Shown here: in pieces, positions 56,158 through 64,000 of the stretch
Layout of the letters: every line of letters starts with the position of its first letter
How positions within the stretch are numbered: the first letter of the stretch is position 1
NCBI RefSeq assembly: GCF_004799665.1
Contig: NZ_CP031310.1
Span: 2,906,887-2,970,886 of the forward strand
Reading direction: 5' to 3'
From: Halapricum salinum
GTDB lineage: Archaea; Halobacteriota; Halobacteria; Halobacteriales; Haloarculaceae
Length of the DNA: 64,000 nucleotides
The notes under the pieces: generated by a model
What the model was told of the DNA's origin: nothing
The model's input: the letters and a program-made list of their open reading frames with translations, nothing else
Databases searched by the model: none
Position numbers and translations under genes: made by a program

Positions 56158-57327
56158 ATGGACGCTGCTACACTCGGAGTGTTCTTGCTCGCCGGCGGCG
56201 CGAGCCTGTTCATGGCGTGGGTCATCGGCGCCGGCTCCAGCGGCGCGACCCCCTTCGCGCCCGCGGTCGGGGCCAACGCCATCTCGACGATGCAGGCCGC
56301 CTTCGTCGTCGGCATCCTCGGCTTCCTCGGGGCCGTCCTCCAGGGCGGCAGCGTCACCGAAGCCGTCGGGTCGGGACTGATCCGTGGGACTGCGCTCACC
56401 CCCACGGCCGTGATCCTCGCACTTCTCACGGCAGCGGGCCTGATGGCCGTCGGCATCGCTACCGGCTACCCGATCGCGACCGCCTTCACCGTCACCGGCG
56501 CGATCGTCGGCGCCGGCCTCGCGCTTGGCGGCCTCCCGGCCTGGGAAAAGTACGCCGAGATCGGCGCGATGTGGACGCTCGCGCCGCTGGTCAACGCCGG
56601 TCTGGCCTACGGCCTGGCCAGCGTCCTCCCCCGCGAGGACGTCCCCGAGTCCCGGTCGGTCCCGGTGCTCGCGGCCCTCACCGGCGGGGCGGTCACGCTG
56701 ATCCAGTTCGCCATGCTCGCGCCCGGCGACGCCAGCCGCTCGGTGGCCGAGACCGTCGCCAGTGTCGGGCCCGTCGGCGGTGTCACCGGCCGTGCGGCGG
56801 TAGTCCTGGTCGTCGCGGTCGCCTCGGCACTGCTCGTCCGGCGGGCGATCCGCACCGACGAGGAACGCGGTCTCCGGCGGTTCCTCCTCGTGCTGGGGTC
56901 GCTCGTGGCGTTCTCGGCGGGTGGGAGCCAGGTCGGGCTGGCCGTCGGGCCGCTCGTGCCGCTGCTCGCCGACGTCGACGTCTCGCTGCTGGCGGTGCTG
57001 ACCGGCGGCGCAGTCGGGATGCTCGTCGGCTCCTGGACTGGCGCGCCCCGCATGATCAAGTCCCTCTCCCAGGACTACGCGTCACTGGGGCCGCGACGGT
57101 CGATCTCGGCACTGTTGCCCACGTTTCTGTTCGCCCAGGTCGCGGTCGCGCTCGGGACGCCCATCTCGTTCAACCAGGCGATCGTCACGGCGATCATCGG
57201 CAGCGGCGCGGCCGTCGCTGGCGGCGATGGGATCAGTCGCGCAAAGATCGGCCGGACGATCGGCGCGTGGGCCGGCTCGTTCGCGCTGGCGTTCGTGATC
57301 GGCTTCGGCGTCCTCACCTTCGTCTGA
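56158..57327 (+). CDS. PiT-family permease, probably for sulfate or a related anion
   Basis: The 389-aa membrane protein has about ten helices. Its two PiT signature regions are FMAWVIGAGSSGATPFAPAVGANAIST near the N-terminus and GTPISFNQAIVTAIIGSGAAVAGG in the second half. Classic PiT phosphate transporters carry GANDVANA in the first region; here it reads GAGSSGATPFAP, so the substrate site differs. The Bacillus sulfate permease CysP is also a PiT relative. Its place 30 nt after the rhodanese-MBL gene speaks for sulfate, sulfite or thiosulfate, not phosphate. This assignment rests on context. Confidence 0.75.
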   Translation: MDAATLGVFLLAGGASLFMAWVIGAGSSGATPFAPAVGANAISTMQAAFVVGILGFLGAVLQGGSVTEAVGSGLIRGTALTPTAVILALLTAAGLMAVGIATGYPIATAFTVTGAIVGAGLALGGLPAWEKYAEIGAMWTLAPLVNAGLAYGLASVLPREDVPESRSVPVLAALTGGAVTLIQFAMLAPGDASRSVAETVASVGPVGGVTGRAAVVLVVAVASALLVRRAIRTDEERGLRRFLLVLGSLVAFSAGGSQVGLAVGPLVPLLADVDVSLLAVLTGGAVGMLVGSWTGAPRMIKSLSQDYASLGPRRSISALLPTFLFAQVAVALGTPISFNQAIVTAIIGSGAAVAGGDGISRAKIGRTIGAWAGSFALAFVIGFGVLTFV

Positions 57328-57425
57328 GGTCCCAGTCGGTCATTAAAATCAGGATTTGAGTCTCGAACAGGCCTATAATACTGCCTCGTGTACGGACGAG
57401 TGTCGACGAGAGTCGACGTGGTCCC

Positions 57426-57530
57426 ATGGACGCTGACGCCGACACCGACAAAGACGTCGCAGACAGTATCGCCGCCCAACGGTCCCGCCAGCGCCGCGCT
57501 GCCGAACCCGAACGCGAACGCGAAGCGTAG
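57426..57530 (+). CDS. Possible 34-aa small protein
   Basis: A 34-codon frame encoding an Asp-rich start (MDADADTDKDVADSIAAQ) and an Arg/Glu-rich end. The upstream CCTATAATACTGCC places a TATA-like element about 55 nt before the ATG. The composition has the acidic bias of haloarchaeal proteins at the front but not the back. It lies alone in the 288-bp gap between the PiT gene and bax1. It could be chance. Confidence 0.3.
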   Translation: MDADADTDKDVADSIAAQRSRQRRAAEPEREREA

Positions 57531-57615
57531 TTCGGTGTGTGGTGGGGCAGACGACCATTCGGTCCGGGTCTGGACCGTCCGTTTCCTTCGCTGAGCGATC
57601 ATTTCGCCGCCGAGG

Positions 57616-59184
57616 CTACCCCTCTCGCCGAGCGAGCGTTCCGCCACCGAGGCCCTGCCACTCGACCCGGAAGTCGAGACGTGCGAGCACCGCGCTCGCG
57701 TCGTCGATCCCGCGGTCGTCGAGGAGCGCTTCGGCGTCCGACAGCGCCATCCCCGACTCGATCTCGCCTGCCAGTTCCTCCAGCACCGCGGGCCGGACGA
57801 GCGTCCGTCCGACGCGCTCGTGGTCGGGGAAGGACTTGTCCTCGATCGCGTCCTCGCTGACGCCGTGGGCAGCCGCGACGGCCGCGATGGTCGTCACATC
57901 TCCGTCCGGGGCTAATTCTTCGGGCAGGTCGGCCGCGCTCGCGGCCACGAGCGTATCCTCGTAGCGCCTGAGCGCGTCCCGGACGTCTTTCATTCTGACC
58001 GTCCCCGAGTAGGGAATTGCTCGATGGCCCCGTGCCTCGATCTCCGCGTCCGCAGCCCCGGATTCGCTCAGTACGTCGACGTCGTCTGCCTCGCCGACGC
58101 CGAGCGTCTCGTCTACTGCGACGAGCATCTCGACATCCTCCAGGTCGGCCAGCCTGTCGAGTTTCTTCGCGACGTACGCCGGCGTCCAGAAGCCCATGAT
58201 CTCGAAATAGACACGAAAATCGGCGTGCTCGTAGTCGAACGCGAAGTCGGGGATGACGACGTGTGCCCCCGAGGCGAGAGGGTCAGGCTCGCGAACGAGT
58301 TCCCAGTCGAGACCCAGCGACTCGAACCGGGTGGCGAAGTCGGCCTCGACACCGCTGTCGAAGGTCACCTCGGTCACTGGCTCGTGGTCGGGGACCGAGA
58401 CGTCTTCGTCGGTGAGCAGCAGGCGGCGCTCGGTCCCGTCGTCGTCGATGGTCGCTTCGAGCCGCCACGTTGCGGTCTTCGCGACGCTTCGCAGGAGGCG
58501 TGCAAAGCCCGTCCCGTACCGGCGCGTCCGCCGGAACAGCGTCGTCGGCCCCGTGACGACGACCTCACGGTTCGCGATCGCTCCCTCACTCGTCTCCGTC
58601 CGTTCGATCTCGTACATGAGTCGCAGTCGTTTGACCGCCGAGATCACTGCTTTTGGATCGTCGCTGCGGATCCGAACCTCGGTCGCGTCGAACAGGGCGG
58701 TCTGGGCAAGCGAGAGATCGTACTGCCGACAGAGGGACTCCGGATCGTAGCGCGTCGAGACGTCTGTCAGGATCTGCCGATCTTCGAGGTCGGCGTACAG
58801 CGACGTTTCGACGGCCGTGGAGTCAGTCGCGAGCCGATCAGCTGCTTGCGAGAGTGCGCGCTCGCGGTCTGTCTCGCTCACGACACCGACCTCCTCTGCG
58901 GCCTCGAAGGCGGCGCGGCGGGCGCGCTCCGGGGGCAGTGGTGATCGCGTCTCGACGGTCGCCTCCCGATCGAGGAGTTTCGCGAATCCGCGCACGAGCT
59001 TGAAGTCGGGCGCGTCACGTTCGAGATCGGTCAGCGCCGACTCAAGATCCGCGCGGGACTCGCCGACGTGACCCTGATAGGTTCCGATGACCTGTGCGGT
59101 CAGTTCGCGGTGGGCCTCGCCGACGAACTGCGGGTGGTAGCCACCACCAGCTCTGGAGACGCGAAGCAGGTCCTTCGTCAGCAC
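57616..59184 (-). CDS. bax1: Bax1-type nuclease (DUF790), partner of XPB
   Basis: The 522-aa protein begins MLTKDLLRVSRAGGGYHPQF, the conserved DUF790 start, and contains the PD-(D/E)xK-type nuclease block VVIPDFAFDYEHADFRVYFEIMGFWTPAYVAKKL. Bax1 binds archaeal XPB and cuts DNA next to a repair bubble in nucleotide excision repair. In many archaea bax1 follows xpb directly. Here xpb lies on the same strand but 874 bp away, with a toxin-antitoxin module between them in opposite orientation. bax1 thus needs its own promoter, in the 134-bp gap shared with vapB. Confidence 0.9.
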   Translation of the reverse strand: MLTKDLLRVSRAGGGYHPQFVGEAHRELTAQVIGTYQGHVGESRADLESALTDLERDAPDFKLVRGFAKLLDREATVETRSPLPPERARRAAFEAAEEVGVVSETDRERALSQAADRLATDSTAVETSLYADLEDRQILTDVSTRYDPESLCRQYDLSLAQTALFDATEVRIRSDDPKAVISAVKRLRLMYEIERTETSEGAIANREVVVTGPTTLFRRTRRYGTGFARLLRSVAKTATWRLEATIDDDGTERRLLLTDEDVSVPDHEPVTEVTFDSGVEADFATRFESLGLDWELVREPDPLASGAHVVIPDFAFDYEHADFRVYFEIMGFWTPAYVAKKLDRLADLEDVEMLVAVDETLGVGEADDVDVLSESGAADAEIEARGHRAIPYSGTVRMKDVRDALRRYEDTLVAASAADLPEELAPDGDVTTIAAVAAAHGVSEDAIEDKSFPDHERVGRTLVRPAVLEELAGEIESGMALSDAEALLDDRGIDDASAVLARLDFRVEWQGLGGGTLARREG

Positions 59185-59275
59185 ACGAGAGGATGTGCCT
59201 GCCGGCCGCTTAAACCGCCCGGTGGGGGTTCGACACCGCCACCAGAGACAGAAGTTCGTCCAGCAGGCCCTGTGA

Positions 59276-59301
59276 AGTATTACTAATATTGAAGTAATAC
59301 T
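59276..59301 (+). promoter_or_regulatory. Inverted repeat operator at the vapBC promoter
   Basis: AGTATTACT (59276-59284) and AGTAATACT (59293-59301) are perfect 9-bp arms separated by 8 nt (AATATTGA). They lie 18-43 nt upstream of the vapB ATG at 59319 and cover the TATA region. Toxin-antitoxin operons are usually repressed by their own complex at such repeats, so this is the probable VapB binding site. Because bax1 starts on the other side, the complex could also affect bax1. Confidence 0.65.
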
Positions 59302-59318
59302 GTCGCGTACACTTACCT

Positions 59319-59615
59319 ATGAGCGAGTCAGAAGACGGGCGGACCGTCACCGTCACGAGCAAGGGACAGGCGACGATCCCCAAGGAGTTTCGAGACAAAC
59401 TCCACATCGACACGCCGGGTCGCGTCCGATTCGTCGAAACAGCGGCCGGGGAGATCGTGATCCGGCCGGTCGAGCGCCCGTCTGAACTCCGTGGCGCGCT
59501 GGCATCTGACGAGGATGACACAGACAGCGAGAAGTCGGCCACGGAACTGCTCCGCGAGGAGCGAGAACGAGACGAGATCGGCCACGAGCACGGTCCCTCG
59601 GAGCAGACGGAATGA
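59319..59615 (+). CDS. vapB: AbrB/VapB-type antitoxin
   Basis: The 98-aa protein has an N-terminal swapped-hairpin AbrB/SpoVT domain (VTVTSKGQATIPKEFRDKLHIDTPGRVRFVE, ending IVIRPVE) for DNA binding. An acidic helical C-terminal part would wrap the toxin. The toxin gene overlaps its stop as ATGA. The pair sits between xpb and bax1 in opposite orientation. It likely represses its own promoter through the inverted repeat just upstream. Confidence 0.88.
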   Translation: MSESEDGRTVTVTSKGQATIPKEFRDKLHIDTPGRVRFVETAAGEIVIRPVERPSELRGALASDEDDTDSEKSATELLREERERDEIGHEHGPSEQTE

Positions 59616-60049
59616 CGGTCGTCTTCGACGCCGAGCCGCTGCTGGCGTTCTCGTTCGACGAACCGGGGGCTAGCGACGTAGAACGCTGGCTCGATCTGGT
59701 GTACGACGGGGATCGGGACGGCTACATCGCCACGATCAACCTCGCAGAGTTTCGGTACGTCGCGGCCCGGTTGACGTCCATCGAACGGGCCGACGCTCAC
59801 ATCGACGCGCTCCGAGATATCGGCGTCACCACCTACGATGTCGACGGACTCTGGAGACAAGCCTCGGATCTGAAGACTACCTACAGCCCGGCGCTCGGGG
59901 ACGCATACGCCCTCGCCGCTGCCAGAGACCTCGACGAGGACAGGCAAGGTGTGACGCTACTCGTCGGTGCAGACGACGACTACGACGTCCTCGAAACTGA
60001 CGCTGGATTCGACCACCTCATCGAACGCTTCCGAACCGAGCCAGGCTGA
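59612..60049 (+). CDS. vapC: PIN-domain ribonuclease toxin
   Basis: A 145-aa PIN-domain protein with the acidic metal site formed by Asp6 in VVFDAEPLL, a glutamate in TINLAEFRYV, an aspartate in LGDAYALAAA and another in VGADDDYDVL. VapC toxins are Mg2+-dependent endoribonucleases that cut tRNA or rRNA. The start overlaps the antitoxin stop, and the stop lies 9 nt from the end of the convergent xpb gene. All four acidic positions are kept, so the toxin should be active. Confidence 0.88.
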   Translation: MTVVFDAEPLLAFSFDEPGASDVERWLDLVYDGDRDGYIATINLAEFRYVAARLTSIERADAHIDALRDIGVTTYDVDGLWRQASDLKTTYSPALGDAYALAAARDLDEDRQGVTLLVGADDDYDVLETDAGFDHLIERFRTEPG

Positions 60050-60058
60050 AGGGCACCT

Positions 60059-61393
60059 TCACCGCCGCCGGCGCGCGACCCGTTCTTCGGCCGTCTCCTC
60101 GGTGACGACCTCGTACAGCAGGGCTCGTGAGCCGTCGTCGGTCGGTCGCAAGATGCGACCGAGCCGCTGGGTGAACTCCCGTTCGCTGCCGCTTCCGGAG
60201 AGGACGATCGCCACGTTCGCGTCCGGGACGTCGACGCCCTCGTCGAGGACGTTCGCGGTCACGATACGCGAATAGCTTCCGTTTCGAAAGGCCCGGAGAA
60301 TCTCTTTGCGCTCGGCCGCGCCCGTCTCGTGAGTGATCGCCGGCAACAGGAAGCGCTCGGAGAGGCGATAGACGAGGTCGGTGAAGGCGGTGAAGACGAT
60401 GATCCGGTCGGCGGCGTGACGATCTAGCAGGTCGGCCAGGACCTCGACCTTTCGGTCGGCGTTCATCATCACCTCACGGGCTCGCTGTTTGGCCAGCAGC
60501 GCCTCTCTGGCTGCGGGATCGGTCCCCGAGCGCATGACGAGCTTGCGGTAGTCAGCGCCGCTCCGTAGCTGGAGGTTCGACCGGGCGAGATAGTCCGTAA
60601 ATGTTCCCTGAAACTCCTCGTAGCGCTCGCGCTCGTCGGGGGTCAACGCCACCTCGATCCGTTTGATGTCGTAGTCGGCCAGGTGCTCGCCGGCCAGCTC
60701 CTCGGGGTCGATCTGGACGACGCGGGGGCCGACGAGGTCGGTGATCGTCTCGTGTGCGCCGTCCGGCCGTTCGAACGTCGCCGTCAGCCCCATCCGAGCG
60801 GGGGCGGCGAGAAGGCGCGCGATCTCCTGGTAGCCCTCACCGCCGAGATGGTGGACCTCGTCGAAGACCACGAATCCGAATCGATCCCCGAGTTCGTCGG
60901 CCCGGAGATACGCTGAATCGTAGGTCGCGACGGTCAGCGCCTCGACGCGCTGGGTGCCGCCGCCGAGCTGGCCGATGGGAACGTCGAACTCCCGCTGAAG
61001 CTCCTCGCGCCACTGCTCGAGCAGATCGATCGTGGGCACGACGACCAGCGTCGGCACGCCCAGCTGGGCGATGGCGGCGATGGCGATCACCGTCTTGCCG
61101 CTCCCCGTGGGTAGTTCGAGGACGCCGCGGTCGCCGGCCGCGCGCCAGGAATCGAGCGCGCCCTGCTGGTACTCGCGGAGTTCGTACGCGGTTTCGAGAT
61201 CCAGCGTCGTTCCGTAGTGAACCTCGTCAGTGTAGGCGATACCGGCGTCGTCGAGTGCGGCCAGTAGCTCGGCGTACTGGAACGCAGGGGCACGTCCCGT
61301 CTGACTCCGGGGATCGCTTTCGACGTATGGGAGGTCGGGAACATCGCCGTCGATTCGGATCGTCCCCTCCTCGAAGCGTAGCCGCGTCGGCAT
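60059..61393 (-). CDS. xpb: XPB (Rad25)-type DNA helicase
   Basis: The 444-aa SF2 helicase has a damage-recognition-like N-terminal part (about 1-70), Walker A LPTGSGKT (94-101), DEVH box (178-181) and motif VI QRLGRILRP. The segment VFTAFTDLVYRLSERFLLP belongs to the second RecA fold. It unwinds DNA around damage together with Bax1. The expected bax1 is downstream on the same strand but is cut off by vapBC. Start 61393 was chosen because MPTRLRFEEGTIRI is the conserved beginning; the longer frame adds 30 residues without family likeness. Confidence 0.92.
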   Translation of the reverse strand: MPTRLRFEEGTIRIDGDVPDLPYVESDPRSQTGRAPAFQYAELLAALDDAGIAYTDEVHYGTTLDLETAYELREYQQGALDSWRAAGDRGVLELPTGSGKTVIAIAAIAQLGVPTLVVVPTIDLLEQWREELQREFDVPIGQLGGGTQRVEALTVATYDSAYLRADELGDRFGFVVFDEVHHLGGEGYQEIARLLAAPARMGLTATFERPDGAHETITDLVGPRVVQIDPEELAGEHLADYDIKRIEVALTPDERERYEEFQGTFTDYLARSNLQLRSGADYRKLVMRSGTDPAAREALLAKQRAREVMMNADRKVEVLADLLDRHAADRIIVFTAFTDLVYRLSERFLLPAITHETGAAERKEILRAFRNGSYSRIVTANVLDEGVDVPDANVAIVLSGSGSEREFTQRLGRILRPTDDGSRALLYEVVTEETAEERVARRRR

Positions 61394-61481
61394 CACTCGT
61401 GGTTGGCGGATCGGCGGGAAAACACTGCCGGCTGCCAGCGGCCAGCCAAACGGTAAGAGAGTGGGGACCGAACACGGTGGC

Positions 61482-61988
61482 ATGGACCTCCAGGACGTCT
61501 TCGGCTCGCTTCCGGACCCCCAGTCGTACTCGCTCCCCGACTACTCACTGCCGAAGGGCGAGCCGGTCCTGCCCATCGCGCTCACCGCCGAGGAACTGGA
61601 GACCCTGCTGGCGCTGTACGACCAGTTCGCGAGCGTCGATCCGACCGGCATCGAGTCCAATCCGTTTCTCCAGGCCACCGTCGAGTCGTTCCAGCAGGTG
61701 TTCGGGTCGGCTGCCGCGCGGCCGGATCAGCAACTGCTGGACGACGTCGGCGACATGCTCAACGACTTCGCGTCCGATCTCGGCGGCTCCGAACTTGGCG
61801 TCGTCGACGCGACGCCGGCCCACCACCGGACGCTCTATCTGTTCTTGACGACGTGCAAGGGCTACCACCTCGCGCCGCACATCACGTTCTCGCCACCGCC
61901 GGCGGCCGTCGAGACGCTCTACGAGGTGTTCCAGCGCGTCGTCGACCAGGAGGTCTATCTCAAGCGACCACAGAGCGTCCTGGAATGA
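61482..61988 (+). CDS. Conserved haloarchaeal protein, unknown function
   Basis: The 168-aa soluble, mostly helical protein begins MDLQDVFGSLPDPQSYSLPDYSLPKGEPVLPIALTAEE. It includes one Cys (in TCKGYH) and ends with FQRVVDQEVYLKRPQSVLE. No motif of a known family is visible. It is divergent from xpb with an 88-bp gap. An in-frame Met seven codons upstream is possible, but the start at 61482 gives the better N-terminus. Confidence 0.7.
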   Translation: MDLQDVFGSLPDPQSYSLPDYSLPKGEPVLPIALTAEELETLLALYDQFASVDPTGIESNPFLQATVESFQQVFGSAAARPDQQLLDDVGDMLNDFASDLGGSELGVVDATPAHHRTLYLFLTTCKGYHLAPHITFSPPPAAVETLYEVFQRVVDQEVYLKRPQSVLE

Positions 61989-62068
61989 AGCGGCCGGCAG
62001 TACGAGACGTGGGTCGGCTGCCTCGACCGTCCCCACTGGTTTTTACGCGGGCGTTCCTCGATTCGAGT

Positions 62069-62953
62069 ATGGAGACGCGTCCACTCGGCACGACGGGACA
62101 GGAGAGCACGATCTGTACGTTCGGTGCGATTGCACTCAACTGGCTCGAACAGGAGGGAGCCGATCAGTTGGTCGAACTGGTCCTCGATCACGGCGTCAAT
62201 CACTTCGACGTGGCGCCCGCGTACGGGGACGCCGAACGCAAACTCGCCCCGAAACTCGGGCAGCACCGCGAGGAGATCTTTCTCGGCTGCAAGACCATGG
62301 AACGGGACTACGAGGGCGCTCGCGAGAAACTCGAACGCTCGCTCGACAGGCTCGACGTCGAGACGATCGATCTCTACCAGGTCCACGGGCTGGAGTACGA
62401 GCACGAACTCGACGAGATCACCGGGCCCGACGGTGCTCTCGCCGCGTTCCGCGACGCACAGGAGGAGGGCCTGATCGACCACATCGGGCTGACCAGCCAC
62501 GGCGAGCCCGACCTGATCCTCGACGCGATCGACCGGATCGACGATCTGGAGAGTCTCATGTTCCCGATGAACCCGGTCGTCGCCGGGGCGGGCGAGGACG
62601 AGGTGGGCTACGACGACGTTCTGGAACGCGCCCAGGCCGAGGACATCGGCACACTCGGTATCAAGGCGTTCGCGAAGGGGCCGTGGCCCGGGACCGACGA
62701 ACTCCCCGAGGAGGACCGTCCGTACGCGAACTGGTATCAGCCCGTCGACACGCAGGCCGAGATCGACGAACGGTTCGCGTTCGCGGCGTCACGCGGTCTG
62801 ACAAGCGTCGTCTCGCTCGGCGATCCGAAACTGGTCCGGATGGTCCTCGACGCCGCCCAGCGATTCGAACCGCTGTCCGACGCCGAACAGCGGGCACAGA
62901 TCGAACGATCACGCCACGAGGAGAGTCCTGTCCCGACGCAGCTGCACCACTGA
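62069..62953 (+). CDS. Aldo/keto reductase
   Basis: A 294-aa TIM-barrel oxidoreductase with the AKR start RPLGTTGQESTICTFG, the NHFDVAPAYGDAERKL block containing the catalytic Asp and Tyr (DVAPAYG), LGCKTMERDYEGAREKLERSL and the HGLEYEHE region. These enzymes reduce carbonyls with NADPH; the substrate is unknown. The start codon of the next gene overlaps its stop (TGATG), so the two form an operon with the methyltransferase. Confidence 0.9.
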   Translation: METRPLGTTGQESTICTFGAIALNWLEQEGADQLVELVLDHGVNHFDVAPAYGDAERKLAPKLGQHREEIFLGCKTMERDYEGAREKLERSLDRLDVETIDLYQVHGLEYEHELDEITGPDGALAAFRDAQEEGLIDHIGLTSHGEPDLILDAIDRIDDLESLMFPMNPVVAGAGEDEVGYDDVLERAQAEDIGTLGIKAFAKGPWPGTDELPEEDRPYANWYQPVDTQAEIDERFAFAASRGLTSVVSLGDPKLVRMVLDAAQRFEPLSDAEQRAQIERSRHEESPVPTQLHH

Positions 62954-63657
62954 TGAGCGTCCCCGAAACCGTCCGAACCGCGCTCTCCGATCAGCCTGTC
63001 GAGGGCCGCGTCTGCCTCGAAGCCGGTGCTGGCGTCGGGAACGCGACTGCCGCCCTCGGTGAGGCCGGTGCAGCGGCCGTCTACGCGATCACCGACGATC
63101 GTTCTCACGCCCGGACGGTCCGTGACCGCGTCTCGCACGAGGGCGTCGACGTCCTCCGGGCCGACCTCCGTGCGATCCCGCTTCCGAGCGACGCCGTCGA
63201 CTTCGTCACCGCGCACGCGCTGTTCAACGTCGTCCCACCGCCCGACGCCGACCCTATCGTGTCGGCACTCTCGCGCGTCGCCAGCCCCGGCGCGAAGCTG
63301 GTGGTCGACGACTATACGCCGATCCCCGACGCCGAGATTCGGGAGTTGTTCGCTCTCGAGAACGCCGCGGCCGAGCTGGCGACCGGTCGGCCGGCACTCG
63401 CGTTCTATCCGGCGTCACATCTCAGTGCCCTGTTCGAGGACCGCGGGTGGACGTTCGAGCGCCGGCGATCACTGCTGGACCCGGTTCCCTGGACCGCATC
63501 GCACGTCGAGGCACATCTCGACGTCACGCGTGAGTACGCAGACGCACTCCCGGACGCGGTCGCTCGCCCGCTCGTCGATCGTGCCGAGCGACTGGCGGCT
63601 GACATCGAAACCGATCAGGCCGGCGAAATGTACAGTCTCGCCTTCACGCGGGACTAG
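62953..63657 (+). CDS. SAM-dependent class I methyltransferase
   Basis: The 234-aa protein has motif I VCLEAGAGVGNATAALGEAG (residues 20-39), an acidic loop after beta-2 (YAITDDRSHA) and a motif IV-like DAVDFVTAHALFNVVPPPDADP. The fold is that of class I methyltransferases. The target is unknown. It is coupled to the aldo/keto reductase by a 1-nt overlap. Its stop overlaps the stop of the convergent cupin gene in the palindrome CTAG. Confidence 0.82.
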   Translation: MSVPETVRTALSDQPVEGRVCLEAGAGVGNATAALGEAGAAAVYAITDDRSHARTVRDRVSHEGVDVLRADLRAIPLPSDAVDFVTAHALFNVVPPPDADPIVSALSRVASPGAKLVVDDYTPIPDAEIRELFALENAAAELATGRPALAFYPASHLSALFEDRGWTFERRRSLLDPVPWTASHVEAHLDVTREYADALPDAVARPLVDRAERLAADIETDQAGEMYSLAFTRD

Positions 63658-63974
63658 GGCGCGCCGACGAGCACGAACGTACTCTCGACGCCGCGATTCT
63701 GGATCTGGCGCTGACTCTCGGGATCGATTCGCAAGGCGTCGCCCTCGTTCATCGAGACCTCCTCGCCGTCGACGACGACAGTCGCGCGACCCTCGACCAG
63801 CAGGTACACCTCCTCGTGCTCGTTCTCGGCGTGGTCGTGGGGCTTGCCTTCCCAGTGCGGCTCGCACTCGACGATAGTGAGTCCCAGCTGCTCGCACCCC
63901 AGCGGGTCCCGCAGGAAGTGCATCGCGTCTGCGACCGGTTCGACGTCCTCGTAATTGATTTTCGTGTACGCCAT
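63654..63974 (-). CDS. Cupin-domain protein
   Basis: A 106-aa single-domain cupin. Motif 1 is seen as PHDHAENEHEEVYLLVEG with His46, His48 and Glu54-type metal ligands. In motif 2 (GDALRIDPESQRQIQNRG) the usual histidine is replaced by Gln, so metal binding may be weak or lost. Small cupins act in sugar, dioxygenase or regulatory roles, and none can be singled out. The coding sequence begins about 26 nt from the window edge and seems complete. Confidence 0.85.
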   Translation of the reverse strand: MAYTKINYEDVEPVADAMHFLRDPLGCEQLGLTIVECEPHWEGKPHDHAENEHEEVYLLVEGRATVVVDGEEVSMNEGDALRIDPESQRQIQNRGVESTFVLVGAP

Positions 63975-64000
63975 GTCGCGACGTTCGGCGGCGTCACTGA

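Overview
The window is a piece of a haloarchaeal chromosome, probably from the Haloarculaceae-type Halobacteriales. The proteins are very acidic, the coding DNA is G+C rich with A+T-rich intergenic promoters, and many genes carry TATA boxes close to the start codon. Secreted proteins use twin-arginine signals or Tat lipoboxes. Archaeal hallmark genes are present: diphthamide ligase Dph6, RPA with its partner protein, XPB and Bax1, TrmB, an MTH865-family protein and DUF211. No rRNA, tRNA, CRISPR array or complete insertion sequence was recognised. Family-level placement is inference.

Layout. 1-11.9 kb: mixed housekeeping genes (Dph6, sugar nucleotidyltransferase, a Rieske protein, MATE and EamA transporters, PabC-type PLP enzyme, RIO-like kinase, UspA). 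11.9-19.4 kb: four tandem paralogous secreted GH13 alpha-amylases, three with C-terminal ricin-type lectin domains and one of these also with a CBM20-like domain; each has its own A+T-rich promoter. 19.5-31 kb: glutamate dehydrogenase, CitE-type lyase, HerA-like ATPase, DsbA-type protein, malate:quinone oxidoreductase, the RPA operon, small regulators and a second Rieske protein. 31-43 kb: RCK potassium channel, ABC exporter, hybrid response regulator/kinase, penicillin acylase, PfpI, PQQ-type sugar dehydrogenase and an AidB-like acyl-CoA dehydrogenase. 43.3-47.9 kb: a metal homeostasis block (DtxR, DUF211, VIT/CCC1-like, CopA). 48.5-57.3 kb: TrmB followed by a sulfur-handling cluster (DsrE, TusA, split YeeE/YedE, UspA, TauE/SafE, rhodanese-metallo-beta-lactamase fusion, PiT-type permease). 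57.6-61.4 kb: the XPB/Bax1 DNA repair pair, separated by a VapBC toxin-antitoxin module in opposite orientation. 61.5-64 kb: aldo/keto reductase, methyltransferase and cupin.

Two families of structured repeats are the least conventional material. One is a ~60-bp tandem unit with a hairpin whose arms change in a compensated way. It occurs at three places, each time starting 3-4 nt after the stop codon of the preceding gene and in that gene's orientation (MATE, Mqo, PfpI). The other is a pair of 85-bp imperfect palindromes in an 840-bp hairpin-rich, gene-free interval inside the sulfur cluster. The function of both is unknown.

How the genes may work together (inference): the amylases degrade external starch. 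The sulfur cluster could import thiosulfate through the split YeeE pair, pass sulfane sulfur to TusA/DsrE, oxidise persulfide with the rhodanese-MBL protein and export sulfite by TauE. DtxR-DUF211-VIT and CopA manage iron and copper.
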